Below, one piece after another: positions 25,426 to 32,630 of a DNA stretch of 40,966 bases. The stretch comes from Cytobacillus depressus (GTDB lineage: Bacteria > Bacillota > Bacilli > Bacillales > Cytobacillaceae), in assembly GCF_008923245.1 (NCBI RefSeq), contig NZ_WBOS01000027.1:1-40966 (forward strand), written 5' to 3'. The notes beneath the pieces were generated by a model. It had not been told where the DNA came from. It made no database searches and was given only the letters and a program-made list of their open reading frames with translations. Position 1 is the first letter of the stretch, and each line of letters starts with the position of its first letter. The translations under genes and the position numbers were made by a program.

Positions 25426-25511
25426 TATCGCAGATTAGTTCAACTAACCATCAATGAGGGGATGGCCGCTGAAGCCATCTCCTGTATGTTGGAAAACCCC
25501 CATTGATAGAA
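25426..25511. repeat. Intra-operon hairpin element
   Basis: Outer arms ATCAATGAGGGG and CCCCCATTGAT enclose an inner GATGGC/GCCATC stem. On the minus strand it ends GTTAGTTGAACTAATCTGCGATAA, joining the strings TTAGTTGAAC and AATCTGCGATAA that end the elements at 7582-7782. It lies between the phosphatase and first permease genes of one operon, so it could lower or stabilise part of the transcript. That effect is inferred. Confidence 0.7.
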
Positions 25512-25522
25512 GTTTTTTCACA

Positions 25523-26350
25523 TTATTGATCGACTAGCCCCGGCATGAGCAGAGGAACCATTGCTTCAGATGGATCGATTCCGAGTAAATGACAGGCAAG
25601 TGGTGCCAATTGCAGCTGTGAAACGACCTGCTCTTGTATAATCGGTTTCACTTTATTAGAGGCAATAAATAACGGAACATGACGATCATCCATTGTATTC
25701 CCGCCATGATTTCCATCAGCCGTCATCCCATGGTCAGCTGTTACGATGATGTCATAACCAAGGTCCATCCAAATTGGCAACGTCTGTGCCAATAGGTCAT
25801 CTGTAGCCAAAACACGATTGCGATATTGAACCGAATCCGCTGTATATTTATGTCCATCATCATCTACATTCATCGGATGAATATAGAGAAAATCCGGATT
25901 TTTTTCAGAAACAAGCCACTGTGCTTCGGCAAATAAATGACTATCTGGGTAATGATCTTCAAAATAAAACAGTCCATTTTCAATAGGTGCATCTTTGTCT
26001 AATTGAATTCGATCGATTCCATGTCGAAAAGGCGCATGACTATAAAGTTCGCTTACCCAGTAATAAGCAGCTGCAGCGGTTTTCTTCCCGCTGCGTCTTG
26101 CTAAATGAAACAGACTTTCTTGCGTCGATAATCGAATGACTCCATTGCCGACAACTCCATGAACGAAAGGTGGCGTTCCAGTTAAAATGGTTTCGTATAA
26201 CGGTCGGGATAGCGAAGGGACTTCCGATTTCACTTCATAACGCGCGACCTTTCCCTGTTCAACCAAATGCTGCATAAATCCCATATGTGAACATGCTGTA
26301 TCAAAACGTAACGCATCAATAACGATCATGATTAAGCGATTATTTGACAT
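25523..26350 (-). CDS. Alkaline phosphatase superfamily (NPP/PhnA-like) hydrolase
   Basis: A 275-residue metallohydrolase of the nucleotide pyrophosphatase / phosphonoacetate hydrolase branch. First metal Asp is in IVIDALRFD (residue about 8), the nucleophile is probably the second Ser of PSLSRPLYETILTG (residue about 48), and further ligands are in NVDDDGH, TADHGM and the later HVPLF. It has no signal peptide, so it acts in the cytoplasm on imported substrate. The start overlaps the end of the binding protein gene by 11 bp. It may cleave a phosphodiester, phosphomonoester or phosphonate; the sequence does not decide. Confidence 0.8.
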   Translation of the reverse strand: MSNNRLIMIVIDALRFDTACSHMGFMQHLVEQGKVARYEVKSEVPSLSRPLYETILTGTPPFVHGVVGNGVIRLSTQESLFHLARRSGKKTAAAAYYWVSELYSHAPFRHGIDRIQLDKDAPIENGLFYFEDHYPDSHLFAEAQWLVSEKNPDFLYIHPMNVDDDGHKYTADSVQYRNRVLATDDLLAQTLPIWMDLGYDIIVTADHGMTADGNHGGNTMDDRHVPLFIASNKVKPIIQEQVVSQLQLAPLACHLLGIDPSEAMVPLLMPGLVDQ

Positions 26351-27449
26351 GGATTAACACCTGCTCTTGCCACATTTGTGGAATCTTTTTCGTTGTGTCT
26401 TCCCAAGCTTTTTGATCGCTCACTGGTTGAGCATTTTTATACATTTCATTTGGCAATAAAAGAGATTGAACTTCTTTTGATAACTTAACGTTTTCACGAA
26501 TTGGGCGAGCATATCCTTTTGCTAAATTTTCTTGCCCCTCATCAGAAAGAATGTATTCACGAGCTAACATCGCCGCATGCGGATTTTTTGCGTACTTGTT
26601 AATAATAGTGGCATAACCAGATGTAACAGAAGCCTCTTCTGGAATCGTTACGTCAAAACGCGCTTCATCAATTTGTTTACGATAGCCTAGTGCGTTAAAA
26701 TCCCAAACTAAAGCAACATCAATTTCGCCTTTTTCTAAGTTAGCAACACTTGGATCCCCAGCAGATAATCGGCCTTGTTTCGCTAATTCTGCAAAGAAAT
26801 CAATACCTGGTTGAATATTCTTTTCGTTCCCGCCGAATGCATAGGCAGCTGCTAGAATAGCAAATTGGGCTTGGTTTGCTGTTAGGGCATCCCCTATGCT
26901 AACTTTGTAATTTCCATTTTTTAAATCTGCCCAAGATGTTGGTGCATTTTTCACATTATTTTTATCGGTAATAAAAGACATCGTGCCTGTATATCCAACA
27001 ATCCAGTCTCCATTATCATCTTTTGCCCAAGCTGGAATGTCATCCCAGTAAGATGTTTTATATGCAAGCGATAAACCTTGCTCTTTTGCTATCGGCCCAA
27101 AGGCGATTCCAACATCACCAATGTCAGCTGTTGCATCTTTCTTTTCTGCTGCAAATTTTGCTAGCTCTTCTGCACTGGACATATCTGTATCCGAATGTTG
27201 TAAATTATACTTTGTTCCTAACTCATCCCATGTTTCCACCCAGTTTGCCCAAGTGTCCGGCATCCCAACTGAATTTACTTTACCTTCTACTTTTGCTTTT
27301 TCTTCTATTTGAGCCAATGTCAATTGGTTATAATCCGTTTCTTCTCCTGCGCTTAAACCATTATTACTATTGTTTGAGGAACAAGCTGCTAACATAGAAA
27401 TAGTCATGACACCGATAATTCCTTTTTTCCAATTACGAATCCAAGACAT
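26340..27449 (-). CDS. ABC transporter substrate-binding lipoprotein
   Basis: A 369-residue extracytoplasmic binding protein with lipobox LAAC (Cys about residue 22). Segments WADLKNGNYKVSIGDALTAN and GEIDVALVWDFNALGYRKQ are typical of the family that binds iron, thiamine, polyamines or 2-aminoethylphosphonate. I start at ATG 27449, nine bases from AGGAGG; ATG 27455 is only 3 bases away. It is first in the operon, and inverted repeats upstream suggest regulation by the DeoR-type protein of the same operon. Confidence 0.88.
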   Translation of the reverse strand: MSWIRNWKKGIIGVMTISMLAACSSNNSNNGLSAGEETDYNQLTLAQIEEKAKVEGKVNSVGMPDTWANWVETWDELGTKYNLQHSDTDMSSAEELAKFAAEKKDATADIGDVGIAFGPIAKEQGLSLAYKTSYWDDIPAWAKDDNGDWIVGYTGTMSFITDKNNVKNAPTSWADLKNGNYKVSIGDALTANQAQFAILAAAYAFGGNEKNIQPGIDFFAELAKQGRLSAGDPSVANLEKGEIDVALVWDFNALGYRKQIDEARFDVTIPEEASVTSGYATIINKYAKNPHAAMLAREYILSDEGQENLAKGYARPIRENVKLSKEVQSLLLPNEMYKNAQPVSDQKAWEDTTKKIPQMWQEQVLIHVK

Positions 27450-27480
27450 GGTCATTTTCCTCCTAAATATGTTTGTTTTT

Positions 27481-27510
27481 GTTTTGTATTACACTATGAA
27501 TATACAAAAC
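27481..27510. promoter_or_regulatory. Inverted repeat 1 upstream of the transport operon
   Basis: Arms GTTTTGTAT and ATACAAAAC are separated by 12 bp, 32 bp upstream of the first start codon. Shares TTTGTA/TACAAA half-sites with the repeat at 27545. Candidate operator of the DeoR-type regulator. Confidence 0.5.
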
Positions 27511-27544
27511 AAATATTAAGCAAAAACCCTTCAAACACTAAGCC

Positions 27545-27566
27545 TTTGTAAATTTCAATTTACAAA
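27545..27566. promoter_or_regulatory. Inverted repeat 2 upstream of the transport operon
   Basis: Perfect 10-bp arms TTTGTAAATT and AATTTACAAA with a 2-bp centre. Same half-site as repeat 1. It could bind the DeoR-type regulator or another repressor. Confidence 0.5.
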
Positions 27567-27722
27567 TCATTTACATCCCACATTTGATTAAGTTGAAATA
27601 GAGGTAACTATCGAAAAAGATATTTGTAAGTGGAAGATGGTGTGAAATTTGATATAGTATAGTAGAGTTAGCTTAGACTAACAAAAATAGCAGTATGCTC
27701 AAAAAAATGGAGGAAATATGAA

Positions 27723-28169
27723 ATGAAAAAGATATTAGCTGCATTACTTACAACGGCGCTTATATTTTCGCCTGTTGGGAACATTGTTTTCAAAGATCAT
27801 GCAACAACTGTAGAAGCAAAAGGGTACAAATCAGGAAAGAAAAGTTTTAACATCAATAACAATAAATCAACTAACAATTCTAATTTTCAAAATAAAAAAA
27901 CAGAGCCTTCTGCCGCAAAGAAGCCAGCAAATACAACGAATCCTAAGGGTGGATTCATGTCTGGAGGCCTAATGAAAGGTTTAATGTTAGGTGGGCTTGC
28001 TGGATTACTGTTTGGAAGTCTGTTTGCTAATATGGGAGCATTAGGATCGATCCTAGGGCTTATCATCAATGTTCTGGCGATTGTCGTTTTAATCTCAATC
28101 ATTCGCAAAATCTTTGCCTTTTTCAAAAACAATAAGAAAGATCAGGATCCGAATCCATGGAGAGGCTAA
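27723..28169 (+). CDS. Secreted or membrane protein, glycine-rich, unknown function
   Basis: A 148-residue protein. The N-terminal signal-like helix (MKKILAALLTTALIFSP) is followed by a possible cleavage region near EAKGYKSG, a low-complexity Asn/Lys-rich stretch (residues about 40-75), then a glycine-rich hydrophobic part (GGLMKGLMLGGLAGLLFGSLF) and a second membrane segment (ILGLIINVLAIVVLISII), ending in a charged tail. A good GGAGG precedes ATG. Its stop overlaps the yxcD-like gene by 13 bp, so they are cotranscribed. I do not recognise a characterised function. Confidence 0.75.
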   Translation: MKKILAALLTTALIFSPVGNIVFKDHATTVEAKGYKSGKKSFNINNNKSTNNSNFQNKKTEPSAAKKPANTTNPKGGFMSGGLMKGLMLGGLAGLLFGSLFANMGALGSILGLIINVLAIVVLISIIRKIFAFFKNNKKDQDPNPWRG

Positions 28170-28447
28170 CTATTTTTGAGCAAGATATTATAAATGCGAT
28201 TTGCGTTTATATTTCTCGTAAAAAACAAGTGCGGCCTGAAGAGGTTGAAGTTGAATTAATGTATGATGACGATTATGGATTCTCTGCGGAAGCTTTTGTT
28301 GACGGACGAAAGCAAGTTTTAATTACTGCAAATATCATTGAGGCTCTCCGTTTATGGCTTGATGAATTTTTGAATAGAGACCCGTATGCAGGAATTCAAT
28401 TAGTGCTAGACGATGAAGAAGGGATTATTGCAAAAATTAACGAGTAA
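28157..28447 (+). CDS. yxcD: YxcD-family (DUF2653) protein
   Basis: A 96-residue, acidic soluble protein beginning MERLTIFEQDIINAICVYIS and containing VEVELMYDDDYGFSAEAFVDGR. It fits the DUF2653/YxcD family of Bacillaceae, which has no known function. It is coupled to the preceding membrane protein gene by overlap and is followed by a terminator. The gene symbol is by family likeness only. Confidence 0.7.
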   Translation: MERLTIFEQDIINAICVYISRKKQVRPEEVEVELMYDDDYGFSAEAFVDGRKQVLITANIIEALRLWLDEFLNRDPYAGIQLVLDDEEGIIAKINE

Positions 28448-28480
28448 AATGAGAACCATATACTCCCTGACTATCACTTG

Positions 28481-28524
28481 AAGATGATCTCTGTTTAAAC
28501 GTTTAAACAGGGGTCATCTTTTTA
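28481..28524 (+). terminator. Terminator after the yxcD-like gene
   Basis: A 20-bp-arm palindrome centred on GTTTAAACGTTTAAAC, with AAGATGA and TCATCTT at the ends and two G-T pairs, followed by a T-rich stretch. Confidence 0.8.
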
Positions 28525-28592
28525 AATTTCAATTGTTTATGATACGACATTTCTTTGACAGGCCACGATTATTACTCCCGTAAAAGCTTGTC

Positions 28593-28620
28593 ACAATTCA
28601 TGATAAATAAACATACCTTA
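28593..28620 (+). promoter_or_regulatory. SigK-like (mother-cell) promoter
   Basis: AC at 28593-28594, a 17-bp spacer and CATACCTTA match the SigK pattern (AC, 16-17 bp, CATAnnnTA). It lies about 28 bp before the start codon of a spore-surface-like gene, which fits late mother-cell expression. Confidence 0.6.
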
Positions 28621-28647
28621 TTATATCTTGTTTAAGGAGATGATAAT

Positions 28648-29070
28648 TTGGTTCGCGTCCTTGATTTCCAAGCAACACAACCTTTAAACAGTTTTAATCC
28701 AGCAAAGGGTTTTATCATTCCACAAGCTCCACAAAGTGTCCCTTTAGCCACGATTCGAATTAATATCCCGTCTATTGCTACAAGAAATAATCATGTAGAG
28801 CTAATTGCAACTGTAGGCGTAGAAGGAATTACAGGTATAGCTCAAATTTTATTTAGAATTTTTCGTGATGGGGAAGAAATTTTTAATACTCAAACAGGAA
28901 TAGAATCAGCAGGCTCAGAACAAAACTACGCCATTACTTTTCAAGCCATTGATACCAACCTACGAGCTGGGTCCCACGTCTATGAAGTTACTGCTGAAAA
29001 TATTACCGGAAACACTACAGCAAACGTTGTTGGACCCATTTCTTTTAGCGGTTTAGCAGTTAAGAGGTAA
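28648..29070 (+). CDS. Exosporium protein C-like spore surface protein
   Basis: A 140-residue protein with no signal peptide and no membrane segment. The body is beta-rich with ILFRIFRDGEEIFNTQTGIES and a C-terminal NVVGPISFSGLAV. These features resemble what I recall of exosporium protein C (ExsC) of the B. cereus group, including VRVLDFQATQPLNSFNP at the start. TTG start, eight bases after AAGGAG. The SigK-like promoter upstream and terminator downstream make it a monocistronic spore gene. The ExsC assignment is from memory of the family and not certain. Confidence 0.6.
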   Translation: MVRVLDFQATQPLNSFNPAKGFIIPQAPQSVPLATIRINIPSIATRNNHVELIATVGVEGITGIAQILFRIFRDGEEIFNTQTGIESAGSEQNYAITFQAIDTNLRAGSHVYEVTAENITGNTTANVVGPISFSGLAVKR

Positions 29071-29123
29071 CTAATAGCTATTACACGTAATCTTCATCGA
29101 TGCTATTTGTATAACAGGCAGTC

Positions 29124-29150
29124 GAGTGTTGGCATGGTCAACACTCTTTT
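29124..29150 (+). terminator. Terminator after the exosporium-like gene
   Basis: GAGTGTTG/CAACACTC hairpin with a 7-nt loop, followed by TTTTAT. Confidence 0.8.
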
Positions 29151-29163
29151 ATCAATGACTACA

Positions 29164-29197
29164 ACAAAAAACTAGACTCACCTTCAGGCAAGTCTAG
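29164..29197 (-). terminator. Terminator of the cobalamin operon
   Basis: CTAGACT/AGTCTAG hairpin overlapping the last stop codon of the operon, followed by TTTTTTGTTG on the minus strand. Confidence 0.75.
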
Positions 29198-29802
29198 CGG
29201 CAATGGTCAGTACACCCTTCCAATAATAGTTCCATCTTTCCATTATCCATTTTTATGATTGTTAGGCTTGTGCCATGGATAAAAGGTGGGCTCCATATCT
29301 CTTCAATTGGCTTATTTCTGCAAAGGAGATAAAGTGCTTTGATCACCACTCCATGTGTAACAACGAGAACATTTCCAGTTGGCGGGCTCTTCACTAGCTC
29401 CATAAAAAAATCGGCAATCCGCTTTTTAACATCGAAAAAGTTTTCTCCGTCTAGACTTTTATAAAGCTCAGGCTGATTCCAAAAAGCATGAAACTCTTCA
29501 GGGTACTCAATTTGGATGTCTCCCTCCACTTTCCCTTGCCAATCACCTAAATGAATCTCCATTAATCTTTCGTCGGTTTCAATTAATTTAGGATTTTTCC
29601 TACTAACAAGCTTAGCCGTTTCCATCGCTCTAGTGCTGGGAGAAGAAATGATTCGCACGAAATCTGTATCTTTCAGTCTCTCACCTAATGATCGCGCGTC
29701 CTTTATTCCCTTTTCGGTCAAGGAAGAATCCAATCGGCCCTGCATCCTTTTTTGCGTATTCCATTCGGTTTCCCCATGTCTAATCACATATACATTTAAC
29801 AT
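29194..29802 (-). CDS. Histidine phosphatase family protein (second, PhoE/CobC-like)
   Basis: A 202-residue phosphoglycerate-mutase-like phosphatase: catalytic RHGETEWN (His about residue 9), LDSSLTEKG, SSPSTRAMETA, and the second His in VVTHGVVIKALY. It overlaps cblS by 7 bp with GAGGTG upstream, so it is part of the cobalamin operon. A true CobC is encoded at 32025, so this one is either a second alpha-ribazole phosphate phosphatase linked to cblS or a general PhoE-type phosphatase; the sequence does not decide. Confidence 0.8.
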   Translation of the reverse strand: MLNVYVIRHGETEWNTQKRMQGRLDSSLTEKGIKDARSLGERLKDTDFVRIISSPSTRAMETAKLVSRKNPKLIETDERLMEIHLGDWQGKVEGDIQIEYPEEFHAFWNQPELYKSLDGENFFDVKKRIADFFMELVKSPPTGNVLVVTHGVVIKALYLLCRNKPIEEIWSPPFIHGTSLTIIKMDNGKMELLLEGCTDHCR

Positions 29803-30518
29803 TTGATCACCTCAACCTTATGAAAATGCAGACGAGCAACCGCTTTGATTTCTGCTTCTTTCTCCTGATTAAAAACAGCAAGGAAACAAGTGGACGGTCC
29901 CGATGATTTATGAATATCTAGACTTGTATCTATTTCAGAATCCTCAAAAGTCCGATTCCAAAATAATTGATTCAATTCATAGAGTATCCCTTTGGAACCA
30001 ACAGGCAAAAGGGTAACATCATCCATGAAATTGAGCTGTTTAAACAGAGATAGCGAAGCAACTTCTGATGCATGCTCAATGACCTCATTCCCTAATAAAG
30101 GTTTACCGATAACACCGATAGCCAAATCCTCTGTAAAATCCACACGATGTTCTTCAGCGCCATTCTGCTTTTTCCCAAGAACCGTTAATCCAATAGCTGA
30201 TTGGAGAAGGGAAAAATTGCTTTCCGTGCTCCCGTTAATCTGAATCCTCTCAAGGGAAAGCTCCTCTATCCCGCGATTAATTCCGTCGATTAATGCTGTC
30301 CAAGCGTTTTCTCCACAAAAATTCTGGATCGTAACAGCGAAAGGAGCTCCTCCTGCAGCCATACATTCCATTACTGCTACCCGGAAGCTAAAGTAAGCAA
30401 CCGTTTCATAAGGGACATGGACTGCATCCATTTCCTTTAATCCGATTCCTCCGCTATTATCACTCGCAACTACTACCGCTTCCTCTCCATTAAAAGGAAA
30501 GATTAGTACATCTCTCAT
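29796..30518 (-). CDS. cblS: Alpha-ribazole kinase CblS (AIR-synthase-like)
   Basis: A 240-residue protein with an AIR synthase/selenophosphate synthetase-type N-terminal ATP-binding half (VASDNSGGIGLKEMDAVHVPYE; MECMAAGGAPFAVTIQNF) and a shorter C-terminal half. This fold and its tight link to an S-component-like transporter match CblS, described in Geobacillus, which phosphorylates alpha-ribazole to alpha-ribazole phosphate for cobalamin salvage. It overlaps cblT by 4 bp (ATGA). With it the cell can use free alpha-ribazole in place of the CobT route. Confidence 0.8.
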   Translation of the reverse strand: MRDVLIFPFNGEEAVVVASDNSGGIGLKEMDAVHVPYETVAYFSFRVAVMECMAAGGAPFAVTIQNFCGENAWTALIDGINRGIEELSLERIQINGSTESNFSLLQSAIGLTVLGKKQNGAEEHRVDFTEDLAIGVIGKPLLGNEVIEHASEVASLSLFKQLNFMDDVTLLPVGSKGILYELNQLFWNRTFEDSEIDTSLDIHKSSGPSTCFLAVFNQEKEAEIKAVARLHFHKVEVIKC

Positions 30519-31009
30519 TGATGTGTTCTCACTTTTGAAAGCATGGGCTCAATTAAACGAGCTAGTCTCGGGATTAAAATTAAAGCGAACACAGTATTTA
30601 TAGCTGCTCCGATAAAAAGCGATGGAACAATGGAAAAATAGAAGGCCTTACTCATTAAAAACATAAACGGCAAGGGAGCTGCAAATGCATTCCCTAGAAC
30701 AAATAACACACCTGCTTGCCATTTCAACCCTTTGCGGTAAAGAACAGCAAAGACAAAAGCTAAAATAGCCATTTCACCCGCAACAATTCCATGAAACGGA
30801 CCCATTGGCATTCCGCCTATGAAAGCCGAAAGCAGATGACCCATCGCACCAACGATAGCACCAGAAGGTCCGCCTAAAATGGCTGCGGCAAGCAGGGCAG
30901 GAAAAGCATCCAATGCCACACTGCCGATTACCGCAGGAATTTTGATGGCAGCACCAACGGCCGTTAGGGCAACTAATAAAGCTATAAAAGCTATTTTTCT
31001 ACTTTTCAC
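30515..31009 (-). CDS. cblT: Alpha-ribazole transporter CblT (ECF S-component-like)
   Basis: A 164-residue membrane protein with about five or six hydrophobic segments. It resembles ECF S-components (KIAFIALLVALTAVGAAIKIP; FPALLAAAILGGPSGAIVGAMGHLL). Placement directly before cblS fits CblT, which takes up alpha-ribazole. GTG start immediately after the pduO stop codon, with AAGGAGG eight bases upstream. Whether it needs the shared ECF ATPases encoded elsewhere cannot be seen here. Confidence 0.8.
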   Translation of the reverse strand: MKSRKIAFIALLVALTAVGAAIKIPAVIGSVALDAFPALLAAAILGGPSGAIVGAMGHLLSAFIGGMPMGPFHGIVAGEMAILAFVFAVLYRKGLKWQAGVLFVLGNAFAAPLPFMFLMSKAFYFSIVPSLFIGAAINTVFALILIPRLARLIEPMLSKVRTHQ

Positions 31010-31594
31010 TTACTTATCCTCCTTGCGTTTCCCTTCACGAAAAACCTTTGCACTGCGAATGTATTCCACATCCTTTTCATTCGAACGAAAATTAATCACT
31101 CTTGCTAGCGCAAAGAAATAATCTGACAATCTATTTAAATACTGCTGGGCTGCTTCAGAAATCTCTGGGTCCGCCTTTTTTAATGAAACAACTAGTCTCT
31201 CCGCTCTTCTCGTTACTGTGCGTGCGATATGAATAGATGCGGCAGCAGGTGTGCCTCCAGGTAAAATAAATCTTTCAAGCTTAGGTGCTTCTTCGATAAA
31301 AGCGTCGATTTGTTTCTCTAAGTATTCAACTGATTCTTTTTGCAGCTTTAGCTCTTTGTCTTTTTTGACATTCGCTAAATCGCCGCCACAGTCAAATAGC
31401 TCATGCTGGATTTTTTCCAAGTCATCTAAAATATCTTTAAACTTTTCTTTGTCCAGCTGTGACATCACCTGCCCAACAAAGCAGTTCACTTCATCAATTG
31501 TTCCATATGCCTCGACACGAATATCGTCCTTTTCAACTCGGCCGCCGATAATACTTGTTTTTCCCTTATCACCTGTACGCGTGTAAATTTTCAT
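31010..31594 (-). CDS. pduO: PduO-type ATP:cob(I)alamin adenosyltransferase
   Basis: A 194-residue adenosyltransferase starting MKIYTRTGDKGKTSIIGG, with the ATP-site GGDLAN near residue 70 and the conserved RTVTRRAERLVV and NRLSDYFFALARVIN near the C terminus. It moves adenosine from ATP to the corrinoid cobalt, making the adenosylated form needed downstream. I start at ATG 31594 with AAAGGGG eight bases upstream; an open frame extends 17 codons further without support. Confidence 0.9.
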   Translation of the reverse strand: MKIYTRTGDKGKTSIIGGRVEKDDIRVEAYGTIDEVNCFVGQVMSQLDKEKFKDILDDLEKIQHELFDCGGDLANVKKDKELKLQKESVEYLEKQIDAFIEEAPKLERFILPGGTPAAASIHIARTVTRRAERLVVSLKKADPEISEAAQQYLNRLSDYFFALARVINFRSNEKDVEYIRSAKVFREGKRKEDK

Positions 31595-31641
31595 TGTCAC
31601 TACCCCTTTATATTTTTTTATAATCGCTTTTCCCGAAATAC

Positions 31642-32073
31642 TCATTTAATCCGCTGACTAACTCCATACCAAATTAACTCTGCCTGTTCCGCTGTTTTTG
31701 CGGTATCCTGATAGGCCCAGCCAGTTAAATCTCGCCATTTACGTACTTCTGCAAACATCGGAACAATTCCTTTATTCATATCTGTTCCGATTAAAATTAA
31801 TTTCCGGCGTGGATCCTCATTTTCCCATTTACGCCATTCGGTAAGATATTGCTGCCATTTTGCTCGCGCCTGACCGATTTCGTATTGGGCTGCTAATTGT
31901 TTTAACCAGACTTCGATTCCCTCAAGGATGACGATTTGATGATGGGGAAAATCCTCGGGAATCCCTTCATCTTTATAACCGGAAATCCATAGGTGAGGAA
32001 CCGCCTTTAATTGATAATATTCAGTTACCCAGTTTGATTTGCCGTTAAAGGCACCTCCCGTAACGAAGTGCAT
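31642..32073 (-). CDS. Divergent CobU-like P-loop protein
   Basis: A 143-residue protein whose start (MHFVTGGAFNGKSNWV) holds a P-loop-like GGAFNGKS and whose end (IGTDMNKGIVPMFAEVRKWRDLTGWAYQ) resembles the C-terminal part of CobU kinases. It lacks the RHxxxR stretch that carries the guanylylated His of CobU. A full CobU is encoded at 34232, so this is a paralogue, possibly a kinase only. AAGGAGG eight bases before ATG shows it is translated. It overlaps cobC by 49 bp. Confidence 0.75.
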   Translation of the reverse strand: MHFVTGGAFNGKSNWVTEYYQLKAVPHLWISGYKDEGIPEDFPHHQIVILEGIEVWLKQLAAQYEIGQARAKWQQYLTEWRKWENEDPRRKLILIGTDMNKGIVPMFAEVRKWRDLTGWAYQDTAKTAEQAELIWYGVSQRIK

Positions 32074-32630
32074 CGCTCACCCCTCCTTAATCCGTCCTGA
32101 GTCCAGATGAGTTCATAGCCCTTTCCGTGGTGCGCTTGCCAATCCCAAAAATCCATTTCTTCTGGTGCCCATTTTGATAAAAAAGTCCGGATTACACCGC
32201 CATGAGTGACAATGGCTACCTTTTTCAGTGAGGCGGATAAGATGGCATCCGTCACCATTTTCCACCCACTATCCACTCTTTCGGAAAACTCTTTAAACGA
32301 TTCCCCGTCTGGAGGCTTCGTAGAAAAGGGATCAGCAAGCCAAGTCTGATATTCCGGATCAAGCTTTAAATCTTCATATGTTTTTCCTTCCCACGCGCCG
32401 AAGTTCATCTCACGAAACTCGGAATGAGGATGAGGTTGATTATCAGGGAATAGCATTTTAGCCGTTTCCAAACATCGTCCTAAATCGCTTGAAAAAAGGA
32501 AATCATATTGCCTTTCAACCCTTCCTGCTTTTTGGCATAATGGAGAATCTGACCAACCAAGATAAGCATGGCGCTTATTAGCCTCCGTCAGCCCATGGCG
32601 AAATAATGAAATAGCCACAACGTCATCCAT
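32025..32630 (-). CDS. cobC: Alpha-ribazole phosphatase CobC
   Basis: A 201-residue histidine phosphatase: LFRHGLTEANK at the start (catalytic His about residue 12), SSDLGRCLETA, REMNFGAWEGKTYEDL and VTHGGVIRTFL. CobC removes phosphate from alpha-ribazole phosphate or adenosylcobalamin phosphate in the last steps of assembly. It is placed right after cobS, with a 43-bp overlap, which supports this role over a general phosphatase. Confidence 0.85.
   Translation of the reverse strand: MDDVVAISLFRHGLTEANKRHAYLGWSDSPLCQKAGRVERQYDFLFSSDLGRCLETAKMLFPDNQPHPHSEFREMNFGAWEGKTYEDLKLDPEYQTWLADPFSTKPPDGESFKEFSERVDSGWKMVTDAILSASLKKVAIVTHGGVIRTFLSKWAPEEMDFWDWQAHHGKGYELIWTQDGLRRGERCTSLREVPLTANQTG

Noticed and set aside
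27023..27397. A 124-codon leucine-rich plus-strand frame
   Set aside because: It is antisense to the binding lipoprotein gene, whose own frame has a lipobox and family motifs.
21006..27449. Calling the transporter a 2-aminoethylphosphonate importer (phnSTUV)
   Set aside because: The subunit types allow it, but no phosphonate-degrading gene is present and the same transporter family carries polyamines, iron and other ligands.
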